Source: Oryzias latipes (lineage: Eukaryota; Chordata; Actinopteri; Beloniformes; Adrianichthyidae). From it: 64,000 bases of DNA. Each line of letters opens with the position of its first letter. The stretch's first letter is position 1. The stretch spans positions 3,268,642 through 3,332,641 of the forward strand of contig NC_019866.2 in NCBI RefSeq assembly GCF_002234675.1, given 5' to 3'. Below are positions 48,501 through 64,000 of the stretch, piece after piece. The position numbers and the translations under genes were made by a program. Under the pieces are notes generated by a model, which was not told the DNA's origin, did no database searches, and worked only from the letters and a program-made list of their open reading frames with translations.

Positions 48501-50253
48501 ATCTGAAAAAATAAAATAAAAAGAAAGAAAAAGGAACCCCCTCGAACCCCCCTCTCCATAGTTTGCAAGACAAGGGTATGATATATCTTGTCCAATATAA
48601 CAAAAGCATATCTTTATGTGATCAACTCGATGGCCAAATCGATCAGCCAAGTGGCAACATAAAATAGAGAAATATAGTAACATATATAGCTGATGTGATA
48701 TTTATACGTAAGGGAAAGGAAAATAGTAATAATAATATTAACAATGCTAATAATAGTTAAGAATAGTTGGAATATTTTAAACTATAAACTACTGAGATGT
48801 GATGGTAGAATGTGAGGAGGCCTCAGGTAGAATTTGCCAAAGTGACCTAAAACCGGAACCCCCAAAATTTGTCCCTTGATCCCCGAACTGAATATTTTAT
48901 TTTTTCAAGTTGTAATATTTGCATAAGATCCGTCAGCCACTGGGACACCCTGGGGGGGTCTTTAGATTTCCAGTGCAATAATATACGGTGCCTTGCTATT
49001 AGTATAGCAAAAGCAAGAATGTCTTTGTATCTGGGTTTTGGTGTGAAACACCAAATATGGCTGCTTCTGCACCAGTCTGCATCTGATAAAGTTTTAAAAA
49101 TTTTAGACAAATAATTCACCAGCGCAGAGCATGACCAGAACATCTGTTGTGTCGACTGAATTGACTTCAATTGGTTGCAGCTGGAAGTAAACCATTTTTT
49201 ATGAGTGACACGACGCTCACTGAGTCCAGGTGTCAATGATTAAAACTGTCATTCGGTGAAAGACAACACGTTGCTTCTGTTTGGGTGACCACTTGTGCCT
49301 CATTCTTTGTCTTGCAGCAATACACCATCACCCCTCACCCCACCATACCCAACGAAACCGTCCAGGTCCCGCCAAAGTTCACCCCCTTCCACGACCCGTT
49401 CTTCATCGTGGAGACCATCTGCATCTGCTGGTTTTCCTTCGAGCTGATTATGCGCTTCATCAGCGCTCCGAGCAAGATGAGCTTCTTCAAGGACGTCATG
49501 AACGTCATCGACTTCTTGGCCATTCTGCCTTATTTTGTCACAGTGGGCACGGAGCTCGGCAAGGACAAAGACACCCAGCCCTCGGTGTCTCTGGCCCTCA
49601 TCAGGGTCATCAGGCTGGTGAGAGTCTTCAGGATCTTTAAACTTTCCCGTCACTCCAAAGGCCTACAGATCCTCGGTCAGACCCTGAAGGCCAGCCTGCG
49701 GGAGCTGGCCCTGCTCATCTTCTTCCTCTTCATCGGAGTCATCATTTTCTCCAGTGCCGCCTATTTTGCTGAGGCGGACAGTCCAAACACGGCCTTCACC
49801 AGCATACCTGAAGCTTTCTGGTGGGCGGTGGTTTCCATGACAACGGTGGGCTACGGTGACATGTGCCCGATTACGGTTGGGGGAAAGCTGGTGGGCTCCA
49901 TGTGCGCCATCGCAGGCGTGCTCACCATCTCCTTGCCCGTGCCCGTCATCGTGTCCAACTTTAGCTACTTCTACCACAGAGAGATGGAATGTGAAGACAC
50001 CAGAGAGTACCACCACGTCTCCACGTCCGTCTGGGAGAAGAGCGAAGAGGACGGAGACGAGGACGACGAGGAGGACGGAATGGACGAAGATCCGGAGAGC
50101 ATGTTGGATTACGCACCCCTGTACGGGCAGAATAGGGCTATGTGCCCTCCACTCAATGGGACCCTCATGGCTGGGGTTTGCGGCGGACAGGAAACAGGCG
50201 ACCCTGTGACCTTAAGGTTCTGTCCCAAGGAACCCTTGGTTACTCAGGTCTGA
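45596..50253 (+). CDS. kcna7: Voltage-gated K+ channel Kv1.7 (shaker type)
   Basis: Exons 45596-46297 and 49318-50253; 545 aa (human 456). T1 tetramerisation domain about 70-165 ([20 protein letters not shown]), S1 about 198-222, N-glycosylation site NET at 246-248 in the S1-S2 loop. S2 contains [19 protein letters not shown], and S4 repeats arginines in [18 protein letters not shown]. The K+ filter is TTVGYGD (409-415) and the S6 hinge is PVP (441-443). The acidic C-tail ([16 protein letters not shown]) ends VTQV, a class I PDZ ligand. A coding intron between S1 and S2 is unusual among Kv1 genes but known for KCNA7, and together with the bcat2/hsd17b14 neighbourhood decides the name. The 64-aa charged N-terminal extension may be dispensable: a second Met at codon 65 matches the start of the conserved part. 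Confidence 0.94.
47903..48308 (+). repeat. Dispersed repeat family B, copy 2
   Basis: Same sequence order as 14083-14535: cattgactgta, cccgctggctccaag, cctctatagaag, tgtgtagcctgg, gtggactaccaacaa, ctcactcctgattgg, ttccaacgtgg. An L1 3' end follows immediately. Confidence 0.75.
48309..49237 (-). mobile_element. L1-type LINE 3' end, 5'-truncated
   Basis: Poly-T at 48309 (poly-A on the minus strand) followed by 3' UTR. An open minus frame at 48847-49236 has the C-terminal ORF2 pattern of fish L1 ([20 protein letters not shown], then ILLHWK and [14 protein letters not shown]). The zinc-knuckle-like upstream part is lost. Minus orientation in the kcna7 intron. Confidence 0.8.
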
Positions 50254-50936
50254 CAATTTTACACTTTGCTGCAGAAAAAGAGGGAAAGTACTGCCAAGAA
50301 AACAAAACAAAAAAACTTCAACACTGGGAGAAACCAGGTTTGAAACGTTGATTTTTACGTTTTGTGTGAACTTATGGAACGAAAAAAATCTAAATGTGTT
50401 AAAAACATTTCGTCTCCAGCTGCAAAGCATGGGATGTCTGCCTCTGCATATCTGTTTTATCAGACATATTTAATTGTAAATGATAAATGTTGCTCTAAAA
50501 GTGAACATGACAGGAAAATACTGTAAAAGTTACTTCTTCTCAGCTGTTATTCAAACTTTAAAGTTTGTTTCTGCCTTTGTGTGCAGCAAATCTGTAATTA
50601 TTCCGATCATCGAGGTAAAAGCTGTTTCTCCTCACTCCTATTTTTTATTTTCTGATTGTACAAGTCTGTGGTGCAAAAATGCGGATGCACTGAACGTCTG
50701 GACAACAGCGTAACGAACGCTGCACGTGCTGCACATCTGTGAGTGGAAGTTCACTGATCAGTCCAGCATCTGTCCGTGTGCATGTGTGGCAGTGGTTGCA
50801 GGTGTTAAAGCTCAGCTCGCCACAGTCAATGTGGCAGGAAAGTGTTTCTGCATTCTCATGCTAACAAGGGCAGAACAGAGATTCTTCTCTTCTCTGACAG
50901 CGCTGCAGAACATTTTGGTCGACCACAGACCAGTTT

Positions 50937-51796
50937 AAAGACCAACTCCGGTCATTTTTTAATCTATCAAATCGTTCCCAGTGGTCTTTTAATTATGATG
51001 ATGGGGTTTTTAGCCAAAATCTAATAAACAGTCTTTTTCTAAGTTCTGCAGAGCAATAGTAGTAGTGCCTCCTCCTCCTCCCCATTACTGAGAGCTCTCT
51101 GTTTACATGCTCTCCTGCTAGCTTACAGTTTTTTGTTTTTTTTTTCTTTATTGATGCAGAACAAAAGTGACATACAGCAAAAGAACAAGGAACAATAAGC
51201 TGTACATCAAATGTTCAAAATAAATGCCAGGGGATATACAAGCAAAAAAATAAACTTACACTAAATTATACAGCTGAGCAAGGTGATACGTTTTAATAGC
51301 TTTTTTGTTTGTACTGGGGGAAATGGAATGTAAGTAACATCTAACTTGGGCTAGTAAATCAAGAAAATTAGGAGCTTTATTGCTGAATTTAGATTTGTGA
51401 ATATAATTCTTGGTTAATAAAATTAGAAGATTTATTAAATAAAATTGAGATAAAAATGTCTTATCATAATTAATGTAACCAAATAAGATGTAAGATGTAA
51501 TAAGATGCTTACAAAAAAAAGAAGGCGAGCAATATTGGAGCCATCCAGCTGTATAGTTTGGAGCCAGATGGATCTATTTGTCTGCAAGTGGATGCATCAG
51601 AGTGGAGCGGAGGAGCAGGGAGCTTGTGGCCTGCTGAATGTATTTTCCATGTCACAAATAAGCTCTTTTTTTCAAATGGCATTATTTCATCTGCCTCTGA
51701 TGCACAATGAAATGCAACTTAGAGCTTAATTTTCTTTGTATAGGTCCTCCATCATCAGAAAAAAGCCACGAAAGTGTGAGAAAAACACCAAAACCT
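50937..51796 (+). repeat. Dispersed element family A, copy 7, split by an L1
   Basis: Left part 50937-51128 (aaagaccaactccggtc, cgttcccagtggtctttta, gttctgcagagcaa). Right part 51515-51796 (ggcgagcaatattggagcca, gatctatttgtctgcaagtg, cctctgatgcaca). Copy 3 shows the uninterrupted order. Confidence 0.8.
51129..51506 (-). mobile_element. L1-type LINE 3' fragment nested in family A element
   Basis: Poly-T start, flanked by gcttacag (51121-51128) and gcttacaa (51507-51514), a likely target-site duplication. The minus strand encodes a piece like the extreme C-terminus of fish L1 ORF2 (LTKNYIHKSKFSNK, then FLDLLAQVRCYL). Confidence 0.75.
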
Positions 51797-52727
51797 CAAG
51801 AACACGCACTTTTTGCTGAGTGACTAATCCAGCAACAAAGTTGATTGGATGATCAAGATTTTAAAAGTCAGCAAATCTCAAAGTTTTGTCCCAACATCAG
51901 TAAAACTCCTTATATAGCTGATGAAGCAAAGACTTCAGCTGTTCTTGCACTGGATGGACTTAGTGAACCCACAAAGGACTTTTTGTCGCACGAAGAGTCT
52001 ATGGATGTTAGGAAAGCTGTTCTGAAACGGTGAACTCTAACTGAAACATGGTTTCCCATCATAACACCGGGTTTGGGGAACAAATGCAATGCATTTACCT
52101 GTCTTCACATCTGTTTCACAGCAGCTCTTTCCACGGTTTGCACATCTGGAAACTCTTGTCTCTTTCTCCGCAAAGAAAAAGCTGTAATGTGTCTGCACTA
52201 AACTGTATTCGAGTTACAGCAAATTTCCTGTGATTGTATTTTTGAGAACGCTTTTGCACAATGTTAAAAAATAACCAGTTAAACAAGACAAGTACGAAGG
52301 CAGAAAAAACACGCGTGTTCACGCTTTTAAACTTCTGGAACTGAACAGACACTGGTAAAAAGACAGGACCACCACCCAAATAAACCCGGAGCTATTGGTG
52401 TGCAGTGTGAAATTTAAATCCAAATTCCTATTTGCCTCTTACTTCTTTCATTTCTGTCAAACTGTCAGTGTTTGTAACGTCCACACACATAAACAAATTG
52501 ATTTCTATCCTGATTTCTAAAGGGAACGTCGTGGAAGAAGCTACAAATGAGTTTTGGAAACAGGAAACCAGGTGATAAGGAAATGAGATGTTTGATCTTG
52601 CTTAGCAGGACGTGTTTGTGAAGCTTTTTAAAAAGTATATTTATGTTGGTTTGGCTGTGTGAATGATGAGAAGTCTGAATCCTCAGGGTGGAAGAAGCTT
52701 TGTAATTAAAAAGGTCTTTCTTTACTT

Positions 52728-52733
52728 AATAAA
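52728..52733 (+). promoter_or_regulatory. kcna7: Candidate distal polyadenylation signal (kcna7 3' side)
   Basis: AATAAA followed by a GT-rich stretch (gacggtgttttatc) 2.5 kb after the kcna7 stop. It is plausible only if the 3' UTR spans the nested repeat. Confidence 0.3.
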
Positions 52734-53435
52734 GACGGTGTTTTATCACTCCGGCCAGAGATTTTTGGATTCCTTCCATGCGATCTGCTGTGCGGTGACT
52801 TTTTCTTTAGAGATTTTCAGAAGATTGGATTTTTTCGGTTGATGAGACTGTAAAACCTGGGGGAACCTAAGCTCTCCTCAGCTGCACGCCATGAGTAATC
52901 CTGCCTCTAGATGTCAGACTGAGTCGTAAAACGGCGGTGCAGGTCAGCCTGGTATGCGTCCTCGCTGCCTGTGGCTTTGATTTACTGTAATGTGACATGA
53001 AAGACTTCAGAGGATTCAATCCAGCATCTGTCATCTTGAAATGATACCACTCATTTAAACCACACCATCAGGAGGGTTTATTTAGGGTTCCTTTCTTCCT
53101 CTGCTAGCCAGAAAAGGATTAGCTTCTTGTGCTTGAAGCAGCTGAAGTTATTTTAAAATATTCAAAACATTTAGCAAATCTAGTTGTATAAAAAAATATA
53201 AATAATTCAGTCAAAACCTGAATTATTTGGGCTTGGAAACTCATCTGGTGTTTCCCCTGAATTCAAATTTGAAACGGAATAAAATTCAGAATTTAGTCTT
53301 TTTGTAATTAGCTTTAAATGTGACATAAGACTAAGTACACTTTGACTTATTATTGTCTGATATATTATTTGAAAAGGCTAAACCATATGCATCATATTTT
53401 TGAATTAAAAAAAGGGAAAGTTATTTTAAAATAAC

Positions 53436-53462
53436 TTTAGTGGACACATTGTGTCCACTAAA
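53436..53462. repeat. 12-bp-arm hairpin
   Basis: TTTAGTGGACAC and GTGTCCACTAAA are separated by att: a perfect short inverted repeat in intergenic sequence. Confidence 0.8.
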
Positions 53463-53719
53463 ATCCTGTCATTTTTCAAATCCTGATGGTAAACAACATT
53501 TACATGTCAGGATCTGTGTTCCTTAAAGAGCAAGTTAGACCAGAATCCATCAGAGTTGGAACAGAGGAATGCTGCATCGGTTTAACGGACCGGCTAATTT
53601 GCCTGCGGGGGACATAAAAGTAATGACACAAATACCAGACGAGAAAGGGCAGAATATTCTGGTTTACTGTGCAAAAATGCATCGACTCAACTAGAGTGTT
53701 TCTCACCGATCACAGTTGT

Positions 53720-54117
53720 CAAAAACTCACTCCGATCATCTTTTGATCGGTTATCAAAGCGTTCCCAGCGTCTTTTTAAACTATGATTATGCCGTTTTTA
53801 GCCAAAATAAAAAAAAACTGTCGTTTTCTAAGACATAGTTCGGCAGTATTGGCATGATTTCATTAGAAATTGGCCTCTTAGTTGGTGCTGAGCAACCCCG
53901 TCCCCCGTTCCCCTTCCTTTTGCTGAGAACTTGAAGCAAGGAGGCCAGAGGCGTATTTTTGGCATCACAAATAAGCTTTTTTTTTTCATCTGCTCCTGAT
54001 TCACGACAGAAGAAACACTCAGAAATGCAATTTTATGCTTAATTTTCTTTAAATGTGTCCTCCATCATCAGAAAAATGGCACAAAAAACACAATTTTGCA
54101 TTGGAGTTGGTCTTTAA
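53720..54117 (+). repeat. Dispersed element family A, copy 8
   Basis: From actcactccgatcatctttt through caaagcgttcccagcgtc, tctgctcctgattcacga and gcttaattttctttaa to ggagttggtcttt. Short internal part, both ends recognisable. Confidence 0.8.
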
Positions 54118-54119
54118 AA

Positions 54120-56363
54120 GTTTAAATCAATCCACCAGGTAAAATGGTGGATGTAAAAGTGTTTAGACATCAGTATTACACATGATATGGGTGAGCTCCA
54201 TATTGCTATATTTACCCAAAGTGATCACAAAAAACAAAAATATTCAGTATAATTCAGTAGTTTTCAATTTATACTTTTTGTGTTATTTGGGATTCCTTAG
54301 GAATACCCCAGATGTCACTTTCATGTTTTTTGGGAGCAAAACCTCCAGATCTAGAATTGTAATTTTTTTCCCTAGTTTTTTTTGTAGAGATGTTCTTCCT
54401 GGTTTGGGAGTAAAATCACCAAAGTCTCTGGGGCTTTCTTCAGTGAGGTGAGGACTTCAGAGCAGATGATGCTCTCATATTCTCTCAGATGACTATAGTG
54501 ATTAAATTCCTGCCCCCCCCCTGCGCGCTGGAGAAGCTACAGAGCAGATTAGTGCTTCACCAACACTGTTTAACCAGAGACGTCTGGTCTGCTCTCTGCA
54601 GAGCACTGGCCTGCAGCTCTTCACCTTTCACCTCGCACAGCCCTCCTGTGATGGACCAGAAACTCACGTCAGTCCCGCTCGCAATTACCCACTGTCCTTA
54701 TGCTGTCTGGGAAGAATGAGATAGAATGACGTCTTTCTGGCCATCTGCTGCCCCGCCACTTCCCTCGCCATCGTCACTCTCCCCTGCCTTACCCATCTCT
54801 CTGAGAGGATTAGAGCGCTGCTGTCTCGGTGTCTTTGTTTCATCAGCGCACAAGTTGAGCTCAGTGTGCGCCGTGTGCTTTTCCTCAGTGTCTATTGCGA
54901 CTTTTCGATCCAGTTATTTCTTTGCCTGCAGGATTTTCCGAAACGCAGAAAAAACCGGGAAGACCGCAGTAACTTCAAATAGAGCTCTTAGATTTTATTA
55001 CATACAATATTATTAGTATTATCATTATTATTACATACAATATACACACCACCTGCACCAACCGCTGAATCTGAAGGAAATCTCATCTATTGAGGGACAT
55101 AGTTTGAAATAAAAAGGCAGAGGAGATCAAGAAAGTAATTCGCAGAGATGAAAGTCCAAGAAATAAAACTAACATATGCAAACATAAGAATTTAAACAGC
55201 ATTTTTGTAATACGCATGATTGCACACACCCTACCATAAACACACACACACACACACACAAAAATAACTTTTAGATTTCTGACAATATTAACAGAAACAG
55301 TGACTGCAGCAGGAGAAAAGAGGAAGAGAGCAAAGGATGAGAATGAAAAAGACGCAGGAAGGTGGAGAACTGTAGAAAATTACTAATCAGAACCACGAAA
55401 CCTTTCCATCTCCCTCAGAGCTTTGAGAGAACGTCCCACTGAAGGAACCAGCTGCGTGCTACAACAGCTTGGTTTCTAGCCACCAACTGAAACCAAAATC
55501 CCAGCTGTTTTAAGTTTTATCCATACAAAACTTAACATTTACAAAAAAAGAAGAAAAAAAAGATTCTTTTGAATCAAATGTACAATTATAAACAGACCAA
55601 CGGCATCCAGTTAAAACTTAGTGAAACGTTTTAACTCCTAAAAGACAGGAAAACCCAATTTAAAACTTAAATTTAGAGAAAAAAGCTGAACATTTTAACT
55701 TCTATACTTCTGTGTATTTACCTGAAGAGTGGCCAGAGGAAACTCTAGAAAGCTTTCTGTGTTACCCGATTTTTAAAGTGTTTTCGGGTATCGAACTACT
55801 CTCTTTACAGCTGATATTTTGATTAGACGGTCAGACTGTTTTTTCTGCACTCCTTGTGTTTTCTTAATTGGAATCATTTCTTGGCATCGGACTTCTGAAA
55901 AAAAAAAAAATCAAAAAACTGTCACTGAAAATGGACACAGAACTAGTCAACACCACTGAGGCGTTAACATGTTTATATTGATAATAACAATCCAGGAAGT
56001 TGAAAACGTTCAGGTAACAGGAAACATCAAACCAGTTAGTTTTTATTGCAGATGTAAATCAGGACAAAATCACTCTAAACAAACCTGTAAGAACTTGTTT
56101 CATGAAGATTTGATTCAGCAAACCAGAACTTTACTTTGGTAAAGTAGTGCTCTTTTAAATCAAAACAAACTTCTTTATTTATAGTTTCTCTGAAATCGTT
56201 TTCTGAATTAATTTACTCATTCTCCCGCATTCAGATAATATAAATATTGTTTAGATATTCAGTCAAATTCCCTTTTCTGGATCCAAACAAAGATCCAGAA
56301 AGGAGAAAAATCGGGGTTAAAACCAAGACATTTCGGGAAAAGCCTAATTCTGATTAAATCGAA
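54120..56363. other. Intergenic/3' UTR sequence of the EAAT gene
   Basis: No coding frame with known motifs. A C/T-rich, more GC-balanced stretch at 54500-54950 and an (AC)n repeat at 55239-55260 stand out. A reverse AATAAA (ttttatt) near 54991 could end the minus-strand transporter transcript. Confidence 0.4.
55239..55260 (+). repeat. (CA)n microsatellite
   Basis: Eleven CA units. Confidence 0.95.
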
Positions 56364-63757
<7,394 letters not shown>

Positions 63758-64000
63758 CTGAAGGAGGCGGGGGGAAAGGTTTAAGAACCATCTGTGGTCT
63801 GTCTCACCAGTTTAGGGAGATGTTTTAGCAGGAAAATCCATATAAACTAATGTTTCATTTGCAGTTTTTTTGCACATTTTGTTCAACTTCACATACAAAA
63901 ATAGGAACTAAATTAATTTCTCCAATACGAATCAGGCCTGTCACACAGGAAAGGATTGGAATGGACCAACTTTGAGCAGAAAAATATCACATCGTCAGCA

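Larger units (their letters stand above)
46298..49317 (+). other. kcna7: kcna7 coding intron (3.0 kb)
   Basis: Splits S1 from the S1-S2 loop (gagggag|gtgagg, cttgcag|caa). It contains repeat family B copy 2 and an L1 3' fragment. Several open frames at 47.2-47.9 kb show no family motifs. Confidence 0.85.

Overview
The window is vertebrate nuclear DNA, almost certainly from a percomorph-like teleost fish. The genes are multi-exon with GT-AG introns. The spaces between and inside them hold typical fish repeats: Tc1, PIF/Harbinger, pogo/Tigger-like and piggyBac-like elements, L1 3' ends, and a home-grown family of non-autonomous DNA elements. I worked by eye from the sequence. Exon joins were fixed by splice consensus, reading phase and remembered family sequences; no alignment or search was run.

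Left part (1-28 kb, all + strand): the progranulin gene grn (5' end outside the window, stop at 11903), rundc1 (15215-20372), rpl27 (22828-24019) and an IFI35/NMI family gene (26079-28079). RUNDC1-RPL27-IFI35 is the same order as on human 17q21, where GRN also lies. grn is strongly enlarged: six near-identical 237-bp exons, arranged as three tandem two-exon units of about 1.16 kb, bring the visible protein to 12 granulin domains. A Harbinger element sits in the intron of the first unit, and its empty counterpart is preserved in the second.

Right part (30-64 kb): bcat2 (minus, 30541-37216), hsd17b14 (minus, 37828-41102), kcna7 (plus, 45596-50253) and a glutamate transporter of the EAAT2 clade (minus, 56364 to beyond 63757, N-terminal part missing). 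BCAT2, HSD17B14 and KCNA7 are neighbours on human 19q13.33, so this half matches a different human block from the left half. bcat2 and hsd17b14 are head-to-tail with about 0.6 kb between them. ifi35 and bcat2 are tail-to-tail across about 2.5 kb.

The genes are not a pathway. They are a lysosomal/secreted growth factor, a RUN-domain protein, a ribosomal protein, an interferon-response protein, two metabolic enzymes, a voltage-gated K+ channel and a glutamate transporter. The points most worth checking are the progranulin exon-pair array with a linker glycosylation sequon that switches on and off between copies, an ISRE in front of ifi35, a 9-nt microexon candidate in rundc1, the long Ser-Pro/Arg-Glu tail of the EAAT, the nine-copy palindromic-end element family, and a 77/78-bp minisatellite inside a GC-rich block flanked by two copies of the hsd17b14 5' region.
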